From contig SFEX01000001.1 in assembly GCA_004557075.1 (NCBI GenBank), positions 184,945-248,944 of the forward strand: a DNA stretch of 64,000 nt, read 5' to 3'. Both the position numbers and the translations under genes were made by a program. Source of the stretch: Clostridiales bacterium (GTDB lineage Bacteria; Bacillota; Clostridia; Oscillospirales; Oscillospiraceae). This document shows, one piece after another, positions 52,695 through 62,174 of this stretch. The notes under the pieces were generated by a model that saw nothing but the letters and a program-made list of their open reading frames with translations, was not told the DNA's origin and did no database searches. Numbering within the stretch: the first letter of the stretch is position 1; every line of letters starts with the position of its first letter.

Positions 52695-55600
52695 TTAACT
52701 CTGGAACTCGTACTTTGTCCAATCGATATCGGGGAGCTTTGCAGTCCACTTTTCATTGGGACTGTTATCAATGCGCTCACACTCGTGGTAGTTGGTTGCT
52801 TCCTGAATCTCGAAGTAGAACGTGTAGCTGGTATCCATGTTGTCGATCCACTCCTTCATATCGGGCAGGAGATCGTCAACGCTTACAACATGGCGCTCAA
52901 GGACTCTGTTGATCATCGCTATGGTAGCCGCTCTGGTGATATTGTTGTCGGGGCAGAAAGTGTTGTCCTCATAGCCAAAGATCCAGCCGTTGCCAGCGGC
53001 AAGCTCAATGGCATCCTGTGCCCAATGACCCTCAATGTCCTTGAAGGTGACCTTATTCTCGGTGAGATTTGCGAATCTTGCGATTATCGTAGCCATCTCA
53101 GCACGAGTGATAGTATCTCTTGGTCTGAAGGTACCGTCCTTATAGCCCTTGAGTATGCCGGCGTTGGTCAGGGTGGAGATTGCGGGAGAAGCCCAGTAGT
53201 TATCGGCTACATCGCTGAAGTCGTTGGTCTCCTGCCAGAAGTATTCCCTGCTCTCGTCGGTCAGAAGTCTGAAGAAAATGGTTGCAACCTCTGCACGGCT
53301 GATGTTGTTGTTCGGGCGGATGGTGCCGTCCTTGTAGCCCATGATGTAGTTGAAGTGGACGTCCTTAACGAGATAAGGAATGCCCTCAAGCAGACCGTCA
53401 ACATATGTGATGTCGTAATCTGCGGTTACATCCTCGCCGGCGGCATTCTTAATAACCGCGTCGGAAGCGACGTTCGGGCTGCTTCCGGAGCCTTCCTGCT
53501 CACCGGTGATCTTGACGGAAACGATCTTATCGCCTTCGACAAGCGGAGTATTGGTGTACTCATCGCAGCGCACAACACCGTCAATGTAGGGCTGGGTGTT
53601 GGAGCCGGCAGTGATGGTAAGAGGCGCAGCAGTGATGGTCAGCGTGCCGCTTTCCTTGGTGATGGTTGCATAGCTGTCAGCATTGCTTACGCTCAGCTCG
53701 GTGATGACGTTATTGCCCTCGGCAGTATCAGCAACGTGCTTCACGGTCTTTGTGATAACAGCGGTGACGGTATCGCCGGTGGAGAGAGTTGCGCTCTCGC
53801 CCGCCTTGACCTCGTACTTCTCATTGCCGTATACGACAGTGTATCCGCCGTCGGCGTGATCCTTGCCGTCGTATACCCAGCTATTGCTGTTTGCAACGAC
53901 CTTGATCTCGGTGGTGGCTGCCGTTACGGTCAGCTTACCGAATACGGTCTTGATGCTGTAGTTTGCTGCCTTGGTGTTATCGCCCAGTGCGTAGGTAAAC
54001 TCGTTATCGCTGCTGCCGACTGTGGTCTGGCTGCCGGTCACATTATAGCTTGCACCCTCGCCCTCAACAAAGCCAACTGCGGTGACATTGTCGTTGGTAA
54101 GTGCTTTACCGTCATAGACCTTGCTGTCAGTTGCGGAGGTAATGGTGACATCGCGCTTTGCTATTGTCAGTCTGCCGTCGTTAACAACGAAAGTAACGTC
54201 AAAGTTCTTGTTCAGGTTCTTGACGCTCTCTGTCGTGAGGTTCATCGGGTAGGTTCCGGCATCGGTTCCGACTGCCTTGGGATTATCTACAACAAAGTCT
54301 GTTACATCGTACAGATCGTTATCTATCTTATAGCTGTAGCCGCTTACGTTCTGCTCTTCGCCGTTATAAACCTTAGTGCCGCTGTTGCCGGTTACGGTCA
54401 CGGTGACCTTTGCCGGGGTGATGGTCAGGTTGCCGTCGTTAACGACGAACTCAACGTTTGTGAAGTTCTTGCTGGTGTTCGAGAAGTCCTCAGCCTTGAG
54501 ACCCATGTTATAGCTTCCTGCATTTGTGCCGGAAACCTCTGCCGTGCCGGTAAAGCTGAAGTCGTTTTCAGTGTAAAGCTTGTTGTCGATGGAAACATCG
54601 TAGCCCTTCACTTCGTGCTTTTCACCGTCATAGGTAAAAGTACCATTGTTGCCGGTGATGGTCACAACGACCTTATCGGTGATGGGGGTGATATCCAGAT
54701 AGCCGTCTACGACTACGACCTTGATGTTGCTGTAGTTATCGGAGGTGACAACGAAGCTGTCAGCCGTAAGACCCATTGTGTAGGTTCCGACATCGGTGCC
54801 CTTAGCCTCAGCCTTTACGCCGTTCTTGAGTGCTACGGTGATGGTCTTATCGCCAACATCGGTGGTAAAGCCGGTTACGGACTGCTCTGCGCCGTTGTAG
54901 ACCACGCTGTCGTGATTGCCGGTGATGGTTACAACTACCTCGTCGGTGGCAGGTGTGATAACGAGCTCACCGTCCACGGTTTTTACATCAAACTGAGCGG
55001 TAACGTCATTATTCTTTGCGTCTTTGACAACGGCTGTGCCGTCCACTTTGGACGCATAGGTACCCACATCGGTGCCCTTGGCTTCAGCAGTGAGACCCTC
55101 AACGGTGTATTTCTGACCATCGACGGTAAACTCAAGCGTCTTAAAACCGGAGACGCTCTGTTCTTCGCCGGTGTAGGTGACGGTTTTGCTGTTTGCCTCT
55201 ACGGTGATCTCATACTTGTCCGTGCGGTTGGTGATTTCCAGCCAGCCGTCGGTTACATCAAAGGTGACCTCGAAATTGGTATCAGTGTTAGTAAAGTCGG
55301 CAGCCGTCAGTTCCATATAATAGGTTCCGACATACAGACCCATTGCCGTGTCATTTCCGGTAAACTCAATCTTGTTTACATCATACAGGGAATTGTCCTT
55401 CTCAACCTTGTAGCCTGTAACGACCTGGTTGGTGCCGTTATAAACTCTGGTATCATTATTGCCAACGATAGTCACGGTTACGGGAAGCTTGTCTATAGTC
55501 AGCTTGCCGGGAACCTTATTGATATTGAACTGGTAAGTAACATCGTTACCGGATGCATCCTTAATAACAACGTTACCGAAGAAAGCGCCGTCATATGTGT

Positions 55601-57269
55601 CGGCGTCGGTGCCCTTTGCTATATAGCTCAGGCCTTCATAGGTATAGCCATCGGGCAGTCCTTCCACGGTGATGCCGTTGATCGACTGCTCAGCGCTGTT
55701 ATAGGTAACATTCTTGGATTCACCAGTGAAAGTAACCGCTCCCTTTGCCGCATACTGCGCAGTATAGGTCACGTTTTCGGTGACGGTTGCAGCGATTTCC
55801 ATATCCCAGCCGGTGAAGTAGTAGTTCTCAACGGGGATTACTTCGGGAGCTGCGGGAGTCGGGGCGTGCCTTACGATGCCTTCATGCACTACGTTGCCGT
55901 CATTATCATGATCATCTGCAAGAGTGCCGTGGTCGCCCTGGTTATATGTGACGGTATAGCGCGGAGCTGTTCCCTTTACGCCGGGTACGGGGAAATTATA
56001 GTCCGTGCCGCCGCTGGTAAAGGTGGTCACACCGTTGGTGGGATGATATGCGTTCTCGTCAAAATCCACGCCGGTGGTGTCCAGCTTTACGGTGTAGCGC
56101 AGGGTATAAGTAAATGTAGTCTTGTTGCCGTCGGTGCTCTGCTTAGCATCGGAAAGCTCCCAAGTGTAGGTGTTATTCTCGCCCTTGACAAAATTGTCGG
56201 GCTTTTCGACAACACTGATATTCGCACCCATGGGGTCGGTAACCGTACCGGTGCTGATGCCCTCGGTGATAGAATCGGTGATAGCCTTAAATACCTTCAG
56301 CAGATCTTCCGTGTTGTCCGCGTTATAGGCATAAGTTTTGTCAGCGGTTGCCGCGGTTGCTATGTCATCGCGCAGGAAGTCTCCGACCTTGGGGCCGGCG
56401 GTTTTATGCCATTCATTGGCAAAGCCAAACATATTCCAAGCATGTGCACTGTCTTTTTCCCAGCATACATCATCGGCGGCACCGAAGCAGACGGTGTAAA
56501 CCGCTGCCGAGTTCCTGAGAGTTTCAGCAGTTATAGCCGTTGCAGCGTTGGTATCAGGGCAGCCGTAACTACTATGAGCATCTACCTCATCATTCCACGA
56601 ATTAATATAGAATGTAGGAACGCCGTCAGTGAGGGCAATAACGTTTTTGGAATCAACGCCATTCACGATATTATCTTGGAGCAAAGCGTTGGCTTTACGC
56701 AGGCCGGCGTCAAGGTTAGTGCCGCCGTTGGCCCTAAGTCCATTAATGGCATTATCTACAGCCGTCTTGCCGGCAACCGTTGAAACGTCCTGCCAGCCGC
56801 ATACATTCAAATGGTCGTCATAGCCACTTGATGAAAAAGGCACAACCGCGACATACCGTCCCGTGTTGGGAGTCTTGCCCGCATAAGTGCTAACAAACTC
56901 TAATGCGGCCTTTTTTGCTGCCGCTATGCGGTCTCCCTTCATTGAGCCGGAGACGTCGATCACCAGAACGGTCGCGGCAGCGCCGGGAAGCGTCGTCGTT
57001 GTCGTCTGGGTAGACTCGACCTTCAGGTCGATTCTATAAGTATTGTCCTGTCCTTCTACGGGGGTTGCGGTTTTACTTAGTGTAAGCGTATTGCCGCCAC
57101 CGGTTTGATATGTAGCCGAGCCGCTGACATCGGCTACCTGCCCCCACTGCCCATTATCATACTGACCGTAGACAACTGCCGGTTCGTCGGCAAAGGCCGC
57201 GACAGGCAACAGAGTCACGATCATGCAGATGCACATGAGCAATGCAAGAGCACGTTTCTTTAGATTCAT
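52695..57269 (-). CDS. S-layer-anchored vWA protein with nine beta-sandwich repeats
   Basis: The 1524-residue secreted protein has a signal peptide ending AAFA and a von Willebrand A domain with the MIDAS motif DVSGSM near residue 100. A linker follows, then about nine repeats of 80-95 residues (about 510-1290) built on a V(T)ITGN...YNG..Q.V.GY...GTY pattern, resembling MBG-type bacterial surface repeats. Three SLH repeats (about 1300-1470) bind the wall, and an unusual 50-residue tail ends the protein. It is probably an adhesin or matrix protein. ATG 57269 has GGAGGA eight bases upstream, preferred to 57287. Confidence 0.85.
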   Translation of the reverse strand: MNLKKRALALLMCICMIVTLLPVAAFADEPAVVYGQYDNGQWGQVADVSGSATYQTGGGNTLTLSKTATPVEGQDNTYRIDLKVESTQTTTTTLPGAAATVLVIDVSGSMKGDRIAAAKKAALEFVSTYAGKTPNTGRYVAVVPFSSSGYDDHLNVCGWQDVSTVAGKTAVDNAINGLRANGGTNLDAGLRKANALLQDNIVNGVDSKNVIALTDGVPTFYINSWNDEVDAHSSYGCPDTNAATAITAETLRNSAAVYTVCFGAADDVCWEKDSAHAWNMFGFANEWHKTAGPKVGDFLRDDIATAATADKTYAYNADNTEDLLKVFKAITDSITEGISTGTVTDPMGANISVVEKPDNFVKGENNTYTWELSDAKQSTDGNKTTFTYTLRYTVKLDTTGVDFDENAYHPTNGVTTFTSGGTDYNFPVPGVKGTAPRYTVTYNQGDHGTLADDHDNDGNVVHEGIVRHAPTPAAPEVIPVENYYFTGWDMEIAATVTENVTYTAQYAAKGAVTFTGESKNVTYNSAEQSINGITVEGLPDGYTYEGLSYIAKGTDADTYDGAFFGNVVIKDASGNDVTYQFNINKVPGKLTIDKLPVTVTIVGNNDTRVYNGTNQVVTGYKVEKDNSLYDVNKIEFTGNDTAMGLYVGTYYMELTAADFTNTDTNFEVTFDVTDGWLEITNRTDKYEITVEANSKTVTYTGEEQSVSGFKTLEFTVDGQKYTVEGLTAEAKGTDVGTYASKVDGTAVVKDAKNNDVTAQFDVKTVDGELVITPATDEVVVTITGNHDSVVYNGAEQSVTGFTTDVGDKTITVALKNGVKAEAKGTDVGTYTMGLTADSFVVTSDNYSNIKVVVVDGYLDITPITDKVVVTITGNNGTFTYDGEKHEVKGYDVSIDNKLYTENDFSFTGTAEVSGTNAGSYNMGLKAEDFSNTSKNFTNVEFVVNDGNLTITPAKVTVTVTGNSGTKVYNGEEQNVSGYSYKIDNDLYDVTDFVVDNPKAVGTDAGTYPMNLTTESVKNLNKNFDVTFVVNDGRLTIAKRDVTITSATDSKVYDGKALTNDNVTAVGFVEGEGASYNVTGSQTTVGSSDNEFTYALGDNTKAANYSIKTVFGKLTVTAATTEIKVVANSNSWVYDGKDHADGGYTVVYGNEKYEVKAGESATLSTGDTVTAVITKTVKHVADTAEGNNVITELSVSNADSYATITKESGTLTITAAPLTITAGSNTQPYIDGVVRCDEYTNTPLVEGDKIVSVKITGEQEGSGSSPNVASDAVIKNAAGEDVTADYDITYVDGLLEGIPYLVKDVHFNYIMGYKDGTIRPNNNISRAEVATIFFRLLTDESREYFWQETNDFSDVADNYWASPAISTLTNAGILKGYKDGTFRPRDTITRAEMATIIARFANLTENKVTFKDIEGHWAQDAIELAAGNGWIFGYEDNTFCPDNNITRAATIAMINRVLERHVVSVDDLLPDMKEWIDNMDTSYTFYFEIQEATNYHECERIDNSPNEKWTAKLPDIDWTKYEFQS

Positions 57270-57351
57270 GTTTTGTCCTCCAATCATTATTATACTTGAT
57301 TAAGTGAAGAAGATTTTCTCGCTTCTCCTCCCATCATAATCATTTGATGAT

Positions 57352-57380
57352 ATTCTATCATTCCATAAACATAAAATCAA
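57352..57380 (-). promoter_or_regulatory. Candidate promoter of the vWA-SLH gene
   Basis: On the minus strand TTGATT and TAGAAT are 17 bases apart, leaving a leader of about 80 bases. Confidence 0.55.
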
Positions 57381-57435
57381 GTCGAAAAAAGTACCTATTT
57401 ACATAATTTAGTTATTTCTGAGAATCTAAGTAAAA

Positions 57436-57461
57436 TTGCACCGCCCCGAAGGGCGGTGCAA
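57436..57461 (-). terminator. Terminator after the lipase-SLH gene
   Basis: GCACCGCCC-CGAA-GGGCGGTGC has a tetraloop and an AATTTTACTT tail on the minus strand. Confidence 0.85.
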
Positions 57462-57467
57462 AAAACA

Positions 57468-59570
57468 TCATTTCACTATGTTGCGGTCAAAGCGGGCGAT
57501 CATGCACGCAAACTCCGCACGGCTGGCGTTGCCCTGCGGGTTGAGCCTGCCGTCTTTCGTTCCGTTTACGATTCCGTTTTCATTAGCCCATATAAGCGGC
57601 ACTCTTGCAAACGCGCTTACAGACGAAACATCCTTGAAGCTTGTTTTGAAATCGCTGCCTGCCGAGATATTGCCGCCGTACACGAACGCATCCGCATATC
57701 TGTACAGGAGAGCGGCAAGCTGCTCGCGGGTTACCGGGTCGTTTGTTCTGAAGCTGCCATCGGCAAAGCCGTTTACGACATTGTTGTTATATCCCCAGAT
57801 GATAGCATCCTTGCACCATGCGCTGTCCAGATCCGTCAGCGGGCAGGTCTGACCTTTGACGGACGGCTCCCCTGCCAGACGGTACAGAACCGTTACTGTC
57901 TGACCGCGGGTCACGGTGCCGTTGGGCACAAAGGTGTTCTTCGTCTTTCCGTACATCAGGTCGTTTTCATAGGCGTAGCTTACATCGTCGTAGCACCACA
58001 TGCCCTTGGGAACGTCCACGAAAGGCAGAAGATCGTCGGAAGCGGCAAGCTGCTTGTTTACCATGTAGTCATCGGGTATAGTAAGCATCCATGACATGCC
58101 AAGCTCGCCGTAATGAGCCGACATTATACCTATTATATTATACAGCAGGGTCGCAGTCTCGTCCGGGCACGTCGTCGCAAGCTTCATAACGGTGGACATG
58201 AGCGGCTTTATCATGTTCTTTACCTGAGCCGCGTTATAGTCGGTTATACCGGCGTCACGCATCGTGTCAAGTATTACATTGGCTATCGCCGCCGTTGCCG
58301 AGGTCTCGCTTCCGCTCAGAAGCGCCGCCATGATAGTGCCGAGATTCTTCGCTGCGTTATCCGCAAGGCTCTGCTTAACGGTCTCCCACTGGTCGGGATA
58401 TGTGCCTATAAACGGGAGCACAAGCTCCTGAAGGTCATCCTGAGTGTCAAACACCTCAGCCCTCGTTTTAAACACCTTTGTAAAGAGCTTTTCAACAAGG
58501 TCGTCAAGAAATTCGCCCTGGGTCATGACATCGCCCTTGATGCTGCTGATTATCTTATCGGCCGTTGCGCCGGGAGTCACGGTGACATACTTGAAATTGT
58601 CAATGCGGTAATCGCCCGCGTTCTCAAAGGTCTCAAAGACCTTGAGCATATTGGCCTTCAGCTCGGCATAGTTATCGTCGAGCTTTGCCGAGGGCATAAC
58701 GTGGTCAACGCCGTACCTTGTCGTTCCGATGCACTCAGGAGCTACCCTCACGACAATGTCGTTAAAGTTGATAACGTTGTGAATGTTGTTATAAACTTTC
58801 TTATTTACATTATTAATATCCGCGCCCTTGGGAGCTTCATATGTATAAATGTAAAGGTCTTCGACCGCGAGAGTGACATTTTTCCCGATGCTCTCTCCGG
58901 ACATGATCATATCATCGAGCTTGCCGCCGAGCATATTGGCGCCGGCCGCGCCGCGGCTGTAGCCGGTGCACCAGATCTTGATCTTGCCTGTGATCTCGGG
59001 GTGATTTGCAAGATACTCTTGCAGGCATTTAAGCGCTGTGTCGCGGCAGATGGCAAAGCCTGTGTGATCGCCGTCAAGGCCGACGTTCAGGTCGCCCGCC
59101 CACTCTGCATAGTAGCCGCATCCGCGCAGGCCGATGCCGATGACGGTGTACTTCTCGCCGTCTACGACTATCTCCTTATTCGCAATGCCAACGCCGAAGG
59201 TGTTGCGGCCGGGGCGGTTTGTGAAGTCTGCGTTTGCCTCGAAATCCTCAAAGCCTATCTGGTCGAAAAAGTCCTTGAGGTTTGCCGGGCCTTCCTTGTA
59301 TCTTGCGGGGTCTGCAACGTTTCCCGACGCGAGGCACATAGCCATCGTTACCGTTGCGAGGTCCTGACGATAGTTATACGCAGTGTCGGTGAAATACTCG
59401 TCGCTGTAAGTGAAGGGACACGGATGATCCGTCTCCATGTCATCATGTCCGGCATTGAACATGATGGTGCCGGTCACTGTTTCGTAATCGCTGTCCACCG
59501 CCAGCGCCGCCACCGGCACAAGGGACACGATCATCAGCAGCGCCAGCGCGATGCTAAGGATTTTTTTCAT
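57468..59570 (-). CDS. S-layer-anchored lipase-like alpha/beta hydrolase
   Basis: The 700-residue secreted protein has a signal peptide ending in AALA and a hydrolase domain (about 35-330) with the nucleophile elbow GYSRGA near residue 205, a likely acid in NFNDIVVRVAP and a likely His in GVDHVMP, in the order of class 3 lipases. A helical region (330-515) and three SLH repeats (about 518-700) follow. The substrate is unknown. GGAGG precedes the ATG, which overlaps the stop of the polymerase gene 59567-60934 by four bases, so surface-glycan work is plausible. Confidence 0.8.
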   Translation of the reverse strand: MKKILSIALALLMIVSLVPVAALAVDSDYETVTGTIMFNAGHDDMETDHPCPFTYSDEYFTDTAYNYRQDLATVTMAMCLASGNVADPARYKEGPANLKDFFDQIGFEDFEANADFTNRPGRNTFGVGIANKEIVVDGEKYTVIGIGLRGCGYYAEWAGDLNVGLDGDHTGFAICRDTALKCLQEYLANHPEITGKIKIWCTGYSRGAAGANMLGGKLDDMIMSGESIGKNVTLAVEDLYIYTYEAPKGADINNVNKKVYNNIHNVINFNDIVVRVAPECIGTTRYGVDHVMPSAKLDDNYAELKANMLKVFETFENAGDYRIDNFKYVTVTPGATADKIISSIKGDVMTQGEFLDDLVEKLFTKVFKTRAEVFDTQDDLQELVLPFIGTYPDQWETVKQSLADNAAKNLGTIMAALLSGSETSATAAIANVILDTMRDAGITDYNAAQVKNMIKPLMSTVMKLATTCPDETATLLYNIIGIMSAHYGELGMSWMLTIPDDYMVNKQLAASDDLLPFVDVPKGMWCYDDVSYAYENDLMYGKTKNTFVPNGTVTRGQTVTVLYRLAGEPSVKGQTCPLTDLDSAWCKDAIIWGYNNNVVNGFADGSFRTNDPVTREQLAALLYRYADAFVYGGNISAGSDFKTSFKDVSSVSAFARVPLIWANENGIVNGTKDGRLNPQGNASRAEFACMIARFDRNIVK

Positions 59571-60934
59571 TTCTCTTCCTCCAATATATTTTTTGTGTTT
59601 TCACTTTCTTTTTCAAGCAGCGCAAAAATAAGCACCAGCAGTCCCGCCTCCGGGAACGGACAGAATATTCCGGGATTTGTAAGGCTCATCATCAGAATGC
59701 CGAGGTATGAAAGCCCGAAAACGGCAAAACTATCTATGCGTCTGTTTTTCCAGATAAGTCCCGCTCTGAGTGCAAAGTGCCAGCCATAGGTCGCTATGCC
59801 CAGAAGCCCCATCGAGCTGATGACCTGGATTATCATATTATGATAAAATACGATGCTGCCGGGTACTATAGCTTTGAACACTTCCAAGTCTTTCAGATTT
59901 CCTATGCCTATGCCGAACACCGGGTTTCCGAGGAAATTCTCAATGCCGAGTCTTATATAGTCTACCCTCGTCTCGCCGGATGAGATGAAGTTTCCGTCGA
60001 CAAGTCTGCTGGAATAGAGCGCAGGAATATATTTCACGGCGAAATAGCAGGCGGGTATCGCAAGGACGAGCATTATCCATCTGTAAAGCCTGCGGCTGTT
60101 TTTATTATTAATATAAATATATACTGCGCAGACGGCAAGGAGCAGCGTTCCGAAAAGCAGTCCGCTTCTGGAACCGGCAAGGATCATCGCAGCGTACATG
60201 AGCGCCATTCCGATAAGGTAAAGGTTGCTTCGCTTCACCAGCAGGCAGCCCATCGGAATACACATAAGAAACACGCTTGTCGCATAATTGCGCGGCTTAT
60301 AGTACAGCACGCTCCCCCTGTCGAGGAATTTCTGGAAGTTTGCAATATAAAAGGCTATGATTATCAGCGAGAAAAGAATACCGGCGGCATACATGATCTC
60401 CGCAAGGCGTTCGGTCCTGACATACTTTCTTTCATTTGCAAGTCTCGAGTGGATAATCGTATACAGCACAAGCATTGCCAAACCAAGCCCCAGCGTGTAA
60501 TACAGGCTTACGGCGCTGAAATACTCCTTGGCCGATATCACCCCGCAACCCCCAAGCAGGAGCGCAACAGTTACCGCCGCGAGCGGATAGGTGAACTTGC
60601 CTCTGGTAAAGGGACGGCGATAGTAAACAAGGTTAAACAGCACCGCCAGAGCGACCGGCACTATGGCATACCACATATAGTCGGTAAGTACAGAGAAATC
60701 AAGATAATATTTGACCGACATGAGCAGGATGAAGAAAACCGGCGCGACGATCGACATGATGTCATCCGAGAATATGAGAAGCAGAACTATGATAAGAACG
60801 TATATGAACATACACGCTAAATTTGTGTCCGTAAGCAGTGCAGCCACCGCAATCAGCAGCAGAGCGGGCAGAAAATATCTGCTGTTCCATATTTTATCCG
60901 CGGCGGCTTGTCCTTTAGTAAACAGAGATTTCAA
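59567..60934 (-). CDS. O-antigen ligase/polymerase (Wzy/WaaL-like) membrane protein
   Basis: The 455-residue protein has about 11-12 membrane segments and a large extracytoplasmic loop with ETRVDYIRLGIENFLGNPVFG...GIGNL and a YHNMIIQV segment. This is the Wzy_C pattern of O-antigen ligase/polymerases. It probably polymerises or ligates a surface glycan. The TTG at 60934 is chosen because AAGGAG lies seven bases before it, and because the ATG-initiated extension to 61030 runs through a promoter-like sequence (TATAAT at 60978-60983). It overlaps the lipase-SLH gene by four bases. Confidence 0.8.
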   Translation of the reverse strand: MKSLFTKGQAAADKIWNSRYFLPALLLIAVAALLTDTNLACMFIYVLIIVLLLIFSDDIMSIVAPVFFILLMSVKYYLDFSVLTDYMWYAIVPVALAVLFNLVYYRRPFTRGKFTYPLAAVTVALLLGGCGVISAKEYFSAVSLYYTLGLGLAMLVLYTIIHSRLANERKYVRTERLAEIMYAAGILFSLIIIAFYIANFQKFLDRGSVLYYKPRNYATSVFLMCIPMGCLLVKRSNLYLIGMALMYAAMILAGSRSGLLFGTLLLAVCAVYIYINNKNSRRLYRWIMLVLAIPACYFAVKYIPALYSSRLVDGNFISSGETRVDYIRLGIENFLGNPVFGIGIGNLKDLEVFKAIVPGSIVFYHNMIIQVISSMGLLGIATYGWHFALRAGLIWKNRRIDSFAVFGLSYLGILMMSLTNPGIFCPFPEAGLLVLIFALLEKESENTKNILEEEK

Positions 60935-61035
60935 TTGTATGCTCCTTGGTTTCTTTATAAGAGTGCAGTTAGGTATTATTATACGCCTTTTGCAAGCAGT
61001 TGTACAGTCAATTTCTGTCGAATATTTCATGGCCC

Positions 61036-61064
61036 TTGCTTTGCGGGCAATATCATGCTACAAT
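61036..61064 (+). promoter_or_regulatory. Promoter of the 61091 gene
   Basis: TTGCTT and TACAAT are separated by 17 bases, 27 bases before the start codon, in the gap divergent from the polymerase gene. Confidence 0.55.
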
Positions 61065-61090
61065 TAGCAAAAAACATTGGAGGTATCTTA

Positions 61091-61420
61091 ATGGCTGAAG
61101 AAAAGACCGGCGAAATGCACGATTTCAAAAAAGAGATCGAGGAAGAGGACGGCTATCAGTACAGCGATGAGCTTTTCTACACCGGCGAGGGTGACCTTCT
61201 CGACACTCCCGAGGGACGTGCAAAGTTCTGCCGCATAAATGAAACCACCGTTTTCAGAAAAAAAGACCCGACTGTTTTCAAAAACTATATCTGGGTATTC
61301 AACAATCAGGGTGTAGGCATGACCATAAAGCGTCAGAGCCACGTCGATCCGCAGCTCATGGAGTGCATCGACTACGACGCCGACGGGCACGAGATTGGCA
61401 AGGCCTACGAGCCGACATGA
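61091..61420 (+). CDS. Unrecognised small acidic protein
   Basis: The 109-residue protein is acidic at its N terminus (KKEIEEEDGY) and has no membrane segment or known motif; a hydrophobic YIWVFNNQGVGMTI strand lies in the middle. GGAGG lies eight bases before the ATG, and a good promoter is present, so it looks expressed. It is the last normal gene before a scar with recombinase remnants. Function unknown. Confidence 0.65.
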   Translation: MAEEKTGEMHDFKKEIEEEDGYQYSDELFYTGEGDLLDTPEGRAKFCRINETTVFRKKDPTVFKNYIWVFNNQGVGMTIKRQSHVDPQLMECIDYDADGHEIGKAYEPT

Positions 61421-61653
61421 TAAAAAAACCGCTTCTTTTAAGAGCGTTGCCATAAGAAAACATGAGGAAACCCAGTAAAATCAATGTTTTTTAGGGCAGC
61501 GGAAAGCGGGGCACGGTACAAAAACCAAATATCGCACAGAAAAAGGGTGTTGTCACACAAGGCAGCACCCTTTTCTGTTATCCAGCCTTGCCGCAGATTT
61601 TGAAAAAAGTCTGCGGCTTTTTTCATGCCCAAATTCAGAAAGGAGGCGACGCT
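61421..61653. other. Non-coding scar region with two hairpins
   Basis: No gene is seen. AAAAGGGTG (61541-61549) pairs with CACCCTTTT (61566-61574). GCCGCAGA (61590-61597) pairs with TCTGCGGC (61610-61617) and is followed by six T residues, a plausible terminator. Sequence of this kind fits the edge of an integrated element. Confidence 0.5.
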
Positions 61654-61812
61654 ATGTACTTTACTTCCGGCCAAGACCGGGCCTTTCGCCCGGATTGGAA
61701 ATATCAATACTGCGTGTACGCAGGGTGTCCCTATCAGCCGGGCAAGCTGACCGCCCTTGCTGCGGTCAAATTCACAGTGAAAGGAGCTGACGACGATGTG
61801 GCAGTATTCCGC
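61654..61812 (+). pseudogene. 5' fragment of an unrecognised mobile-element gene
   Basis: A strong SD (AAAGGAGG) precedes ATG 61654, and the frame codes for about 53 residues (starting MYFTSGQDRAFRPDWKY) before the sequence switches near 61812 to a recombinase tail in another frame. The frame ends at 61902. It looks like the 5' end of a cargo gene cut by recombination. Confidence 0.45.
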
Positions 61813-62072
61813 GTGGAGAAGAACATAACATCTACCAGCTTTTGCTGGCCTTCGATGAAGTCTACAATTCCGCAACAGAAGTGGAGCAGAAAGAGTTTAT
61901 GAAAGCATTCATTGAGCGGATTGAGCTGTTCCCGGAAAAGCGGAAGGACGGCTGCTGGATCAAGAATATTGTCTTCAATTTCCCTGTTCTTGTGGACGGT
62001 GAGGAAGTGAAAGAACTGCCCTTGGAAAATGAAATAATGCTCGAGACGGTGTGTCTGCTGGAGCAGACATAA
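61812..62072 (+). pseudogene. C-terminal fragment of a TndX-like serine recombinase
   Basis: The frame reads YQLLLAFDEVYNSATEVEQK, REF-type helix and a C-terminal ETVCLLEQT. This is the end of large serine recombinases with a DUF4368-type tail, as found on Tn916/Tn5397-like elements. Catalytic and zinc-ribbon parts are missing. It is a different family from the recombinase at 24.4-25.8 kb. Confidence 0.7.
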
Positions 62073-62111
62073 AACTTTTCCTGGCCGGGACTTTTCTTCG
62101 CCTTGCTTTTG

Positions 62112-62120
62112 TGGTATAAT
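62112..62120 (+). promoter_or_regulatory. Extended -10 promoter element
   Basis: TGGTATAAT is a perfect extended -10. The -35 region is poor. It would drive the small membrane protein gene at 62172. Confidence 0.5.
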
Positions 62121-62140
62121 CAATTACCAAATTCCTAAAA

Positions 62141-62174
62141 AGGGGGAGACTGTCATGAGGGGGAGACTGTCATG
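62141..62174 (+). repeat. 17-bp tandem duplication of a ribosome binding site and start codon
   Basis: AGGGGGAGACTGTCATG occurs twice head to tail (62141-62157, 62158-62174). Each copy carries an SD and an ATG. The first ATG opens a six-codon ORF whose TGA overlaps the second ATG. Confidence 0.9.

Noticed and set aside
52683..56783. A 1366-codon open frame on the plus strand opposite the vWA-SLH gene
   Set aside because: The minus-strand frame has a signal peptide, MIDAS motif, repeats and SLH domains. The plus-strand frame has none and is a by-product of repetitive codons.
60935..61030. ATG-initiated 32-codon N-terminal extension of the glycan polymerase
   Set aside because: The extension runs through a promoter-like TATAAT and lacks an SD, while TTG 60934 has AAGGAG at ideal spacing.
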